The notes under the pieces were generated by a model. That model saw only the letters and a list, made by a program, of their open reading frames with translations, made no database searches and was not told the origin of the DNA. A stretch of DNA of 44,274 nt from the NCBI GenBank assembly GCA_050049775.1, contig JASFVP010000032.1, positions 1 through 44,274 on the forward strand, given 5' to 3'. Position 1 is the first letter of the stretch. Each line of letters starts with the position of its first letter. Source of the stretch: JABDQZ01 sp050049775 (GTDB taxonomy: Bacteria; Pseudomonadota; Gammaproteobacteria; Chromatiales; Chromatiaceae). The position numbers and the translations under genes are program-made. Positions 33,026 through 40,385 of the stretch are shown in pieces.

Positions 33026-34921
33026 TCACGCCATGATCTGTTTCTGGAAGGATGCGTACATCAGCAGCGACCACAGCGTCGGCGCATGGTCACGTCGGCC
33101 CGACTGGTGCTGGTCGACCAGCTTGCGTAGATAGTCGGCATCAAAAATTCCGGTCGACAGCAATTCCTCACCCAGCACGGCATCACGCAATTTCTGTTTC
33201 AACGGACCACGGAACCAGTCACCCAGTGGTACGGCAAAACCCATTTTGCGCCGGTACAGAATGTCGTTCGGCAAACGACTTTCCAGCGACTTCTTGAACA
33301 AATACTTGCCGTTCATGCCGCGCAGCTTGAAGTCCGGCGGCAGCCCGGAAATCCATTCCACCACCTTGTGATCCAGCAGCGGCACACGCACTTCCAGCGC
33401 ATGCGCCATGCTGGCGCGATCCACCTTGGTGAGGATGTCGCCCGGCAGATAGGTCTTGAAATCGAGGTACTGCACCAGCGACAATGCATCGTCGGTCGGC
33501 GCATTGGCCGCATGGCGACGGAACACCTCGACCGCGTTATAGCCCTGCAATTCATTACGGAATGACGGACTGAACAGGCGGCTGCGCAGATCGTCGTACA
33601 CGACGGAAACACTGTGGTGATAAGCCTCGAGGTCGTCACGCGCGAGCGACTGCAGGGTCGATTTGGCCCGCAGGAAACGCGGTGCCCAGTCCATTTTCGG
33701 ATACAGCCGACCCAGCGTGCCGAACAATGGCCGACGCAATCCCAGCGGCAAGGCATTGCGCACGCCCTGCTCGTTCATGTGCCAGTAATAGCGCCGGTAT
33801 CCGGCAAGGTTTTCATCACCCCCATCACCCGATAGCGCCACGGTAACCTTCTCCTTGGCGAGCTGGCAGACGCGGTACGTCGGCATCGACGAGCTGTCGG
33901 CATAAGGTTCGTCGTACAAGTACGCAAGCTGGTCGACCAAGTCAAAATCGTCCGGGTCAACCTGACGCACCTGGTGATCGGTGTGGTAACGCTCGGCCAC
34001 CTGCTGGGCGAATTCGGACTCGTTGAATTTCGGGTCACCGAATGAGATCGAGCAGGTTTTTACCGGGTCGTTATTCAGTTCGGCCATGAGCGCGACCACG
34101 GCGCTGGAATCGACACCACCGGACAAAAACGCGCCCAGCGGCACCTCTGCGACCAGGCGAATGTCGACGGCTTCACGCAAGCGCCGGATGAGTTCCTCTT
34201 CCGCTTCCTGCTCGCTCATGGCCGGCAACGGCGTGAATGGCACATCCCAGTATTGCTTCGGTTCCGGCAAAGCCTGCATGCCGAATTTCAGCGTCAGGGT
34301 AAAACCGGGTGGCAGCTTCCAGACATCCTTGAAAATGGTTTTCGGTTCGGGCACATAACCGAACGAGAAATACTCCTCGACCGCGGTCGGCTCGATGACC
34401 TTGTTGAATTGCGGGTGCACCATGAGCGCCTTGAGCTCGGAAGCGAACACCAGTTCACCATTGGGCAGCAGTGCGTAATACAGCGGCTTGACACCAAGAC
34501 GGTCACGCGCCAGGAACAGCGTCTTCTGGTTGCGGTCCCAGATGGCAAACGCAAACATGCCGCGGAAACGATCGACACAACGCTCGCCCCATTGTTCCCA
34601 GGCATGCACGATGACTTCGGTATCACTGTGGGTACGGAAACTGTGGCCAAGTTCTTTCAGCTCTTCGGCCAGCGGCTGGAAGTTGTAGATCTCGCCGTTG
34701 AACACCACCACCACGGAATGGTCTTCGTTGAACAGCGGCTGCTGGCCGGTGGACAGATCGATGATCGACAAACGCCGGTGACCAAGACCGACACCGGCCT
34801 CGACATGCAGACCACCTTCATCGGGACCACGGTGATGCTGGCTTTCGTTCATGCGGTGGAGCAGGTCACGATCCGGCTCGCTGGTCTGGTTGAGGTTATA
34901 GATTCCGGTGATACCGCACAT
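33026..34921 (-). CDS. Exosortase A system-associated amidotransferase (asparagine synthase-like), 631 aa
   Basis: The N-terminal class II glutaminase domain (Cys2 nucleophile, MCGITGIYN, then QHHRGPDEGG and FNGEIYNF) releases ammonia from glutamine. The synthase half has the ATP loop LSGGVDSSAVVALMA (about 268-282) and ALSGDGGDENLAGYRRYYWH. Length and layout match the TIGR03108 group found with PEP-CTERM exopolysaccharide loci, not simple AsnB. The reaction probably amidates a sugar or precursor. It lies 35 bases upstream of ubiC and downstream of dgkA and the second glycosyltransferase. Confidence 0.88.
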   Translation of the reverse strand: MCGITGIYNLNQTSEPDRDLLHRMNESQHHRGPDEGGLHVEAGVGLGHRRLSIIDLSTGQQPLFNEDHSVVVVFNGEIYNFQPLAEELKELGHSFRTHSDTEVIVHAWEQWGERCVDRFRGMFAFAIWDRNQKTLFLARDRLGVKPLYYALLPNGELVFASELKALMVHPQFNKVIEPTAVEEYFSFGYVPEPKTIFKDVWKLPPGFTLTLKFGMQALPEPKQYWDVPFTPLPAMSEQEAEEELIRRLREAVDIRLVAEVPLGAFLSGGVDSSAVVALMAELNNDPVKTCSISFGDPKFNESEFAQQVAERYHTDHQVRQVDPDDFDLVDQLAYLYDEPYADSSSMPTYRVCQLAKEKVTVALSGDGGDENLAGYRRYYWHMNEQGVRNALPLGLRRPLFGTLGRLYPKMDWAPRFLRAKSTLQSLARDDLEAYHHSVSVVYDDLRSRLFSPSFRNELQGYNAVEVFRRHAANAPTDDALSLVQYLDFKTYLPGDILTKVDRASMAHALEVRVPLLDHKVVEWISGLPPDFKLRGMNGKYLFKKSLESRLPNDILYRRKMGFAVPLGDWFRGPLKQKLRDAVLGEELLSTGIFDADYLRKLVDQHQSGRRDHAPTLWSLLMYASFQKQIMA

Positions 34922-34989
34922 ACTGAATTCCCTGGGCCTGCTGCAGGCGTTTGTAAGTATTGTTTAGATTCTGTCAGGGCAAGTCAACG

Positions 34990-35364
34990 TCAGCCCATAA
35001 AGCGCTGCCACAACATCAGCCCCCAGACCACGCCGACCAGCAGCAGGGACAGAAACACCGCTGCAGAGCCCATGTCCTTGGCGCGCCCGGCCAGCTTATG
35101 CTGCTCATCACTGATGCGATCGACCACGGCTTCAATCGACGAATTCAACACCTCGGTGATCACCACAATGAACAGCGTGGTGATCAGCAGCGCCTGTTCC
35201 ACCACGGTCTGGCCGAGCCAGAAGGCCAGCGGCAGCATCACCACCGCCAGCATCAGCTCCTGGCGAAACGCCGCTTCGTGTTTCCATGCCGCACGCAAGC
35301 CACGCATCGAAAAGCCGGCCGCCGCAATGATGCGTTTGATGCCGGTATTGCCCGGTTTAGCCAT
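34990..35364 (-). CDS. dgkA: Diacylglycerol kinase, 124 aa
   Basis: This integral membrane kinase recycles diacylglycerol to phosphatidic acid. The family signature EVLNSSIEAVVDRISDEQHK (around residues 71-90) includes the catalytic Glu, and GRAKDMGSAAV follows. Three membrane helices are visible. It lies between the glycosyltransferase and amidotransferase genes, a setting seen in exopolysaccharide loci. Confidence 0.95.
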   Translation of the reverse strand: MAKPGNTGIKRIIAAAGFSMRGLRAAWKHEAAFRQELMLAVVMLPLAFWLGQTVVEQALLITTLFIVVITEVLNSSIEAVVDRISDEQHKLAGRAKDMGSAAVFLSLLLVGVVWGLMLWQRFMG

Positions 35365-35393
35365 TTAAACTCACCTTGATGTTATAGATTGTC

Positions 35394-36536
35394 TCATGAA
35401 GCCAGCACCTTATCGTAAACGCCCATATAAGCGTCAACCATAGCTTGCATGCTGAAATGCTGTTCGATGCGCACACGGCCGGCCTCGCCGTGTTGTTGAA
35501 TCAAATCGGGATTGCAGACATATTCGGCCAAGGCATTGGCCAGCGCTTGCGGATCGGCCGATGGCACGATCCGACCGGTTTCGCCGGCCACCACCAGCTC
35601 GGCATTGCCGCCGACATCGGTCGCCACCACCGGCAGACCACACGACATCGCCTCGAGTATGGTATTGGAAATGCCTTCGGCCAGCGATGGCAGCACAAAC
35701 ACATCCATCGCCTGCATCAGTCGCGGCACGTCGTCGCGCGAGCCCGGCAGCCAGGCTTGTGACTCCAGATGATTGTCCTGCAGCAATTGCCGGCATTCCT
35801 CGCGCAGCGGTCCGTCGCCAACAAATACCAGCCGCAGTTGTGCGGCCGTTTCCGGTTGCTGCTGACAGAGCTTTACAAAAGCCTGAGCCAGATTAAGCTG
35901 ATCCTTGACGCCGTGCATACGACCGACCGTGCCGATGACGATCGAATCTGCGTTGGCGAAACCCGGCGGTAGCGCTGCGTGACCAGGCTGCGGAGAAAAA
36001 CGGTCGTTGTCGACGCCATTGTAAATGCGGTTGAGCTTGCGTAGCGGCACACCGACCGGATCGAGCAGATAGGCTTCGAGTTCGCGCGACAACGGGATGT
36101 AGGCCTTGACCAGCGGAATAAAGGCGCGCCGCAGCAACTGGTATTTACGCACCTGGCCTTTCGGGTCAGACACGTCCCAGCCGTGCTCACCATGCACCCG
36201 GCCGGGCACGCCGGCCAGCAGCGCCGGCAATTGCGCTTCCAGAGCAGCCAGGTTGCGGCTGTGCACAATCGCCGGTTTGAGGCGGCGAAAAGTCTGCAGC
36301 AGCCGCCAGTACAAGCCAAAGTCCTGGCCTTCCTTTTTGTGCAACGCAATGATCTCGACATCGTCACGCTGGATGCGTTTGGCAAAATCGGTGTAATCGG
36401 TCAGGCACACCACGGCATGGCGGTAGCGCTCGGGCGGGATACGGTTGATGAGATTGACGACACCGTTTTCGAGTCCACCCACGCTCAGGCGAAACAGCAC
36501 ATGGGCAATCAGCGGCGGCTGGTTGGAAGCAGTCAA
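35394..36536 (-). CDS. PEP-CTERM/exosortase-system glycosyltransferase (TIGR03088-like), 380 aa
   Basis: LIAHVLFRLSVGGLENGVVN (residues 9-28) and HSRNLAALEAQLPALLAGVP are signatures of the second PEP-CTERM/EpsH1-associated sugar transferase. VHGEHGWDVSDPKG and the C-terminal EAMSCGLPVVATDVGGNAEL fit GT4 enzymes; the Glu there is the usual catalytic residue. The start is TTG at 36536. An in-frame stop lies a little upstream and no ATG fits, so TTG is chosen. It would act on a lipid-linked exopolysaccharide precursor. A direct repeat begins right at its 5' end. Confidence 0.88.
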   Translation of the reverse strand: MTASNQPPLIAHVLFRLSVGGLENGVVNLINRIPPERYRHAVVCLTDYTDFAKRIQRDDVEIIALHKKEGQDFGLYWRLLQTFRRLKPAIVHSRNLAALEAQLPALLAGVPGRVHGEHGWDVSDPKGQVRKYQLLRRAFIPLVKAYIPLSRELEAYLLDPVGVPLRKLNRIYNGVDNDRFSPQPGHAALPPGFANADSIVIGTVGRMHGVKDQLNLAQAFVKLCQQQPETAAQLRLVFVGDGPLREECRQLLQDNHLESQAWLPGSRDDVPRLMQAMDVFVLPSLAEGISNTILEAMSCGLPVVATDVGGNAELVVAGETGRIVPSADPQALANALAEYVCNPDLIQQHGEAGRVRIEQHFSMQAMVDAYMGVYDKVLAS

Positions 36537-36538
36537 AA

Positions 36539-36626
36539 CGGCAAGTCCGGCTCGGGATCAGGTCAATTCAGGGCGATATTGTAAAGCATTGCGACAAATG
36601 ACGGCATCACCCGCGGATTCTTTATC
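36539..36626. repeat. Imperfect 88-bp direct repeat, copy 1
   Basis: Aligned without gaps to 39015-39102. The first 57 bases match at 51 positions; the rest is weaker apart from gcatcacc and ctttatc. It sits between the divergent glycosyltransferase and TetR genes. Confidence 0.75.
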
Positions 36627-36748
36627 TCATTGCTGTTTCGCTTGCGAATCGCGATCCGCACACTGCAAACCCGTGCTGCACAACAATTTCTGTGACCGTG
36701 TGATTGACCGGCTAGCGAATCATGCCCCGTCCCGCGTCGGCATTGAAA

Positions 36749-36766
36749 ACCGAATGACCGTTCGGT
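36749..36766. promoter_or_regulatory. TetR operator candidate 1
   Basis: ACCGAATGACCGTTCGGT is a dyad (ACCGAA and TTCGGT, six-base spacer) ending 11 bases before the TetR start. It matches the second site at 15 of 18 positions, which supports autoregulation. Confidence 0.7.
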
Positions 36767-36777
36767 ATGCTCGCCAC

Positions 36778-37371
36778 ATGAGCAATCGCACAACACAAAG
36801 CCTGCGCGGCGACGCACTAAAGAACCAGGTGCTCGACACCGCCCTGGAGCTGTTTTCCGAACGCGGTTACTTCAACACCTCCATACATGACATCCGGCGT
36901 GCAGCCGGGGTAAGCACAGGTGCGATTTACCACCATTTTCACAACAAGGAAGCTTTGGCCAAATCGCTTTACCTGACACTGCTGCAACAAATGGATCAGT
37001 CCATCGCTGACGCCTGTTGGCAAAAGCAGGGCTGCTTTGAGAAATGCCGGGCCATTATTGAAAAACTGTTCAGCCTGACGCTGGAGCAACCAAGGCACAT
37101 GCAGTTTGTGCTGTTGGCGCAACACCGCGAGTACCTGCCGAATGAAACGCCGATTTGTTCCTCAAAGCCGTTTCAGGCAATGAAAACCGCGGTGGTCGAA
37201 GGCATGGCTACAGGCGAAGTCAGGCAGATGCAGCCATGGGTGGCTGCAACCGCCATGTTTGGCGGCGCATTGCGAATGATGAATCTGCAGCTCGATGGCG
37301 TACTGGAACAGCCTTTGACCGACTGCCTGGATGAAGTCGTGGATTGCGCCTGGCGCGGCATCAAGGCATAA
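36778..37371 (+). CDS. TetR family transcriptional regulator, 197 aa
   Basis: The N-terminal helix-turn-helix DTALELFSERGYFNTSIHDI followed by RRAAGVSTGAIYHHFHNKEA (about residues 20-60) is classic TetR. The C-terminal half (FSLTLEQPRHMQFVLLAQHR and on) would bind a ligand, which is not known. The ATG at 36778 is preferred because an upstream ATG (36754) lies inside operator 1. It probably represses itself and the DsrE-like gene 55 bases downstream through shared operator motifs. Confidence 0.92.
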   Translation: MSNRTTQSLRGDALKNQVLDTALELFSERGYFNTSIHDIRRAAGVSTGAIYHHFHNKEALAKSLYLTLLQQMDQSIADACWQKQGCFEKCRAIIEKLFSLTLEQPRHMQFVLLAQHREYLPNETPICSSKPFQAMKTAVVEGMATGEVRQMQPWVAATAMFGGALRMMNLQLDGVLEQPLTDCLDEVVDCAWRGIKA

Positions 37372-37388
37372 AATTTTTTACCGCAACT

Positions 37389-37406
37389 ACCGAACGAACG
37401 TTCGTT
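37389..37406. promoter_or_regulatory. TetR operator candidate 2
   Basis: ACCGAACGAACGTTCGTT contains a perfect 14-bp palindrome (37393-37406). It lies 20 bases before the start of the DsrE-like gene and just after the tetR stop. Confidence 0.72.
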
Positions 37407-37426
37407 TTAATTTAAGGAGAAAACCG

Positions 37427-37918
37427 ATGAAGATGATGAACCATTTGATTGCAGCATTCCTGATAGTGCTTTCCCAGGGCGTCATGGCAGGCGATGCGCC
37501 GGATGACAGCGATGCGCTTAAGGGCGTGAGCAAAGGCAAGGTGATATTCGATATCAACATGGTGCAAGCCCAAAAAATGACCCTCTACCTGTCCGTGATC
37601 AAACAGACGCTGCTCGATCTCGAAAGACAAAACGTCGAACCCGATATAATCTTGGCATTTCGCGGCCTGTCCGTGCGGCTGATATCAAAAAATCGCGACC
37701 AAATGGACCTGACCGACTTTGAGCATCTGGACAAGATCGCCGCCCAGCTTGCCGAACTGCAACAACTCGGCGCTCGCATCGAGGCATGCTCGGTAGCGAC
37801 AAAGCTGTTCAAGGTGGATAACGACTCGCTGCTGGACGGCATCAAGCCGGTTGGCAATACCTTCGTCTCCCTGACCGGTTATCAAGCCCAGGGATACGCC
37901 AATATTCCGATCTATTAA
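37427..37918 (+). CDS. DsrE-like exported protein, 163 aa
   Basis: A signal peptide (about 1-21, ending VMAGDAP) precedes a DsrE/TusD-like fold. The last third, GARIEACSVATKLFKVDNDS (about 122-141) with Cys128, then LTGYQAQGYANIPIY at the end, matches the pattern of periplasmic DsrE-type proteins. In this family a single Cys carries sulfur or a thiol. AAGGAGA lies seven bases upstream of the ATG. TetR-type operator 2 sits in its leader. The substrate is unknown; a sulfur- or redox-related role is a reasonable guess. Confidence 0.83.
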   Translation: MKMMNHLIAAFLIVLSQGVMAGDAPDDSDALKGVSKGKVIFDINMVQAQKMTLYLSVIKQTLLDLERQNVEPDIILAFRGLSVRLISKNRDQMDLTDFEHLDKIAAQLAELQQLGARIEACSVATKLFKVDNDSLLDGIKPVGNTFVSLTGYQAQGYANIPIY

Positions 37919-37942
37919 GCCACGCCGGGCTGATTGCCGGCA

Positions 37943-38959
37943 TTACTGTGCCGGCAACAGGTCTTCACCCAAAACGCGCTGCCTGAGCCACTGCAGACCG
38001 GGGCCGACCGGCATGCGCCTGGCGATGCGCTGCGACTCGATCGACTGCAGTGAATCCGTGTGTTCGGCAAAGCGAAATGAGAACGCATAATAAGGGTATT
38101 GCCCCATGCGCAGATCGGTGATGCTGACGTACTGACCATCATCTGACAGGGCATAGAAGCCCTTGGAGAATTCGCGAATCCGGTTGGCTTTGGCGAAGGA
38201 CTGCGTTGCCATATCCAGCTCCGCCCCCCGATCATACTCGGTGAAGCGAATCGATCTACCGGGAGCGGCCAGTGGATCAAACAGTGAGTAAAAGCCTTCG
38301 TGGTAACTGTCTTCACGGCGCAGCACGATGCGCCACAACAGCGTGTTAAAGGGCGTGGGCGTAACCAGGACCTGGGAGGGAGCAAGCCCGACAGCTTCCG
38401 GCGCGGCCATGACCCGTTCGGTGACATGCGCCTGCGCACCGACAGCCCAGCCGGCATACAAGGTCGACAGCGCCAGTCCCAGACTGTTCCAGCGGCGTCG
38501 GTTTTCAGTGCGCAACATCGCGGTAACCAGCAAGCCCAGCAGCAATGGTAGCGTGTACAGCGGATCAATAATAAACAAACTACCCAGGCCGAAAGGATAA
38601 TCACTGAAAGGCAGAGCCAGCTGAGTGCCATAAATGGTCAGGCCATCGAGCATCGAATGCGTAAACAGGCCAAGCACCGTCACCAGCCACCAGCGCCCGA
38701 ACAAACCGGTTGAACGCGTCACACGCGCCAGCAGGTAAGCGATGGGGAAAGAAGCCAGCAGTTGCCAGAAAAAGGCATGTGATTCAGCGCGGTGCAGCAC
38801 CATGTCATGGATTGCATCGCCGTTGTCGATAAAGACATCCAGGTCGGGCAGGATACCGATAAGCGCTCCAGCCGAAGCCGCCTGCCACACAGGACGTTGC
38901 CTGCCCATGACAGCCACCCCAACGGCGGCGCCCAATGCTGCTTGTGATACCGGGTCCAT
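37943..38959 (-). CDS. YdjM/LexA-binding type inner-membrane metal-dependent hydrolase, 338 aa
   Basis: MDPVSQAALGAAVGVAVMG begins the family pattern. Then GILPDLDVFIDNGDAI, HRAESHAFFWQLL and FTHSMLDGLTIYGTQLALPF give the Asp and His residues that likely bind metal. Five or so membrane helices follow, then a C-terminal soluble part with LRMGQYPYYAFSFRFAEH. The ATG at 38959 is preferred over the longer frame. The substrate is unknown. It converges with the DsrE-like gene and is divergent from ppnP, with repeat copy 2 between. Confidence 0.88.
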   Translation of the reverse strand: MDPVSQAALGAAVGVAVMGRQRPVWQAASAGALIGILPDLDVFIDNGDAIHDMVLHRAESHAFFWQLLASFPIAYLLARVTRSTGLFGRWWLVTVLGLFTHSMLDGLTIYGTQLALPFSDYPFGLGSLFIIDPLYTLPLLLGLLVTAMLRTENRRRWNSLGLALSTLYAGWAVGAQAHVTERVMAAPEAVGLAPSQVLVTPTPFNTLLWRIVLRREDSYHEGFYSLFDPLAAPGRSIRFTEYDRGAELDMATQSFAKANRIREFSKGFYALSDDGQYVSITDLRMGQYPYYAFSFRFAEHTDSLQSIESQRIARRMPVGPGLQWLRQRVLGEDLLPAQ

Positions 38960-39014
38960 TGCTCTCTGCAAACATCTACTGAGCAGTGAGTATAACCCAT
39001 GATACGACTGCAAG

Positions 39015-39102
39015 CGGCAAGCCCGGCTCGGGATCAGATCAATTCAAAGCAATATTGAAAAGCATTGCGACTAGAGCCAGCATCACCACAAAAATCTTTA
39101 TC
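39015..39102. repeat. Imperfect 88-bp direct repeat, copy 2
   Basis: Same orientation as copy 1, 2476 bases away. It lies in the divergent gap between the hydrolase and ppnP genes. No inverted ends or coding content was seen. Confidence 0.75.
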
Positions 39103-39152
39103 GCAGCGTGCCTGGCGCAGTAAACTGTGCGCCCTTTATACCGGAGTCCAGC

Positions 39153-39470
39153 ATGAGCCAGTTCGACAACGTCAGCGTTACCTGCGAAGCCAACATCTAT
39201 TTTGACGGCAAGGTCAGCAGCCGCACCATTGAATTCGCCAATGGCGAGACCAAGACACTCGGCATCATGCTGCCGGGTGAGTACGAGTTCAACACGGGCA
39301 AAAAGGAAATCATGGACATCCAGTCCGGCAGCGTCGAGGTATTGTTACCCGACAGCAGCGAGTGGCAAAGCATCAATGGCGGCGAAAGCTTTGAGGTCAA
39401 AGCCAATGCCAGCTTCAAGATCAAGGTCAACAGCGTGACGGATTATTGCTGTTCTTTTATTGACGAATAA
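39153..39470 (+). CDS. ppnP: Pyrimidine/purine nucleoside phosphorylase PpnP, 105 aa
   Basis: This is a small single-domain cupin, formerly DUF1255. Family stretches are FDNVSVTCEANIYFDGKVSS (4-23), LGIMLPGEYEFNTGKKEIMD (36-55) and GSVEVLLP, then FKIKV near the end. It splits nucleosides with phosphate to base and ribose-1-phosphate. The length is typical of the family. GGAG lies eight bases before the ATG. Confidence 0.94.
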   Translation: MSQFDNVSVTCEANIYFDGKVSSRTIEFANGETKTLGIMLPGEYEFNTGKKEIMDIQSGSVEVLLPDSSEWQSINGGESFEVKANASFKIKVNSVTDYCCSFIDE

Positions 39471-39530
39471 CCGTCAAATCCATAACGACCACGCTGGCAT
39501 TTATTTCATCGCCATCATGCCGCTCGACGA

Positions 39531-39602
39531 GGAAAGGGGCTGTATGGCCCCTTTCCCGAGTTAACCAGCATTCGGTTAACTTCCTGGCTATTCGATAGCC
39601 AG
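39531..39602. other. Three consecutive perfect hairpins in a convergent gap
   Basis: GGAAAGGGGC/GCCCCTTTCC (39531-39556), GTTAACC/GGTTAAC (39560-39580) and CTGGCTAT/ATAGCCAG (39584-39602) follow each other closely. None has a T-run, so they are not plain terminators. They lie between the converging ppnP and the 39670-39969 gene. No coding frame in 39471-39669 looks convincing. Confidence 0.6.
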
Positions 39603-39669
39603 CTTGCGCAGTCAGCGCTTTGATTGAAACGCACCATTCACCTGTAACCACGCCAGGTACTCGCCAGTA

Positions 39670-39969
39670 CTATTTACCTAACTGGAGTCGGTCTCGATCC
39701 TGATCCGGTTCACCATCACAGCCGCTACCGCAACTTCCGTCACGCAGTCGCAACTGATCCTGATCCTGGTCACCTTCCAGGACCATTTCGATCAATGTAT
39801 CGGTATGAATGCGATCACGAACCTGCAGCTGATCGGTTATCTGGTCGTGTGTGCGGTCCCTGTCACCAGCCTGCAAACCAGCAGCATTCACCAGCACCGG
39901 GTTAGCCAGGAAAATTCCTGCTGCTACGGCAACAGATAATGCGCGCAAAAGTGCATACAGTTTTTTCAT
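39670..39969 (-). CDS. Secreted Asp/Gln/Arg-rich protein, 99 aa, unknown
   Basis: A signal peptide (MKKLYALLRALSVAVAAGIF, cleavage near NAAG) leads a mature part of about 70 residues in which D, Q, R and L dominate. DRDRTHDQITDQLQVRDRIH and GDQDQDQLRLRDGS alternate charged and polar residues, with CGSGC in between and DQDRDRLQL at the end. The ribosome site AGGAGG, six bases before the ATG, is strong, so it is expressed. I do not recognise a family. The repetitive acidic-basic pattern could be a structural or ion-binding tail; no function is proposed. Confidence 0.75.
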   Translation of the reverse strand: MKKLYALLRALSVAVAAGIFLANPVLVNAAGLQAGDRDRTHDQITDQLQVRDRIHTDTLIEMVLEGDQDQDQLRLRDGSCGSGCDGEPDQDRDRLQLGK

Positions 39970-40211
39970 GACGACCTCCTTCTGAATCAAATGACTCAGA
40001 CTTGCATCGTTCATTGAAGGACGGCTCCGGCTCAACTTGCCGGACTCGACAGGAAAACATCTACACTTCTGTAACACTTCCCTGCATTGACAGAGTATCA
40101 AGACAAGCTGAAATCAAGCTGAAACTGGATTCTGTGCCTGCATGGAAAATATCTGTTGTTAACTCCATACGCCAAAATTGGAGTACGAAGCCATAACGGA
40201 AATCGCCACAT

Positions 40212-40254
40212 AAAGTGTCAGGAATATTTACACATCAATAAATGAAAGCTTGCA
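40212..40254 (+). promoter_or_regulatory. Upstream element shared with the first PEP-CTERM gene
   Basis: The second copy of the 43-bp block, 34 of 43 positions identical. It begins AAAGTGTCAG and ends TTGCA. The -24 element starts 41 bases further on, against 28 in the first copy. Confidence 0.7.
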
Positions 40255-40295
40255 GGAATAATCTAATTATATGATTTTTATTCACATTACCTTTT

Positions 40296-40310
40296 TGGAA
40301 TAGAAATTGC
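40296..40310 (+). promoter_or_regulatory. Sigma-54-type -24/-12 promoter of the PEP-CTERM gene
   Basis: TGGAATAGAAATTGC keeps GG and GC ten bases apart, with the TTGC block intact but the -24 block weaker. It lies about 75 bases before the ATG at 40386. Confidence 0.6.
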
Positions 40311-40385
40311 GTAAGCCTGTTTAACGCTTCATATAACAAGAATCTGGATGAAGCGAAATAACCACTAGCCAAAAGGGAGATCAGA

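Larger units (their letters stand above)
39970..40385. other. Gene-free divergent region of 416 bases
   Basis: It holds the start region of the Asp/Gln/Arg-rich gene (left end, AGGAGG at its edge) and, on the right, the shared upstream element (40212-40254) and sigma-54-type promoter (40296-40310) of the PEP-CTERM gene. AT content rises to the right of 40200. Short frames in 40002-40196 show no coding pattern. Confidence 0.7.

Noticed and set aside
34253..35368. A 371-codon plus-strand frame across the amidotransferase and dgkA genes
   Set aside because: It spans two well-supported genes on the other strand and the gap between them.
39457..39651. 64-codon frame on the minus strand beside ppnP
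   Set aside because: It covers the hairpin cluster, has no ribosome site and no recognisable pattern.
39700..39900. CRISPR-like or tandem DNA repeat
   Set aside because: The short repeated gatcctg/ctggatc steps come from Asp-Gln codons in the secreted protein; there are no regular repeats with spacers.
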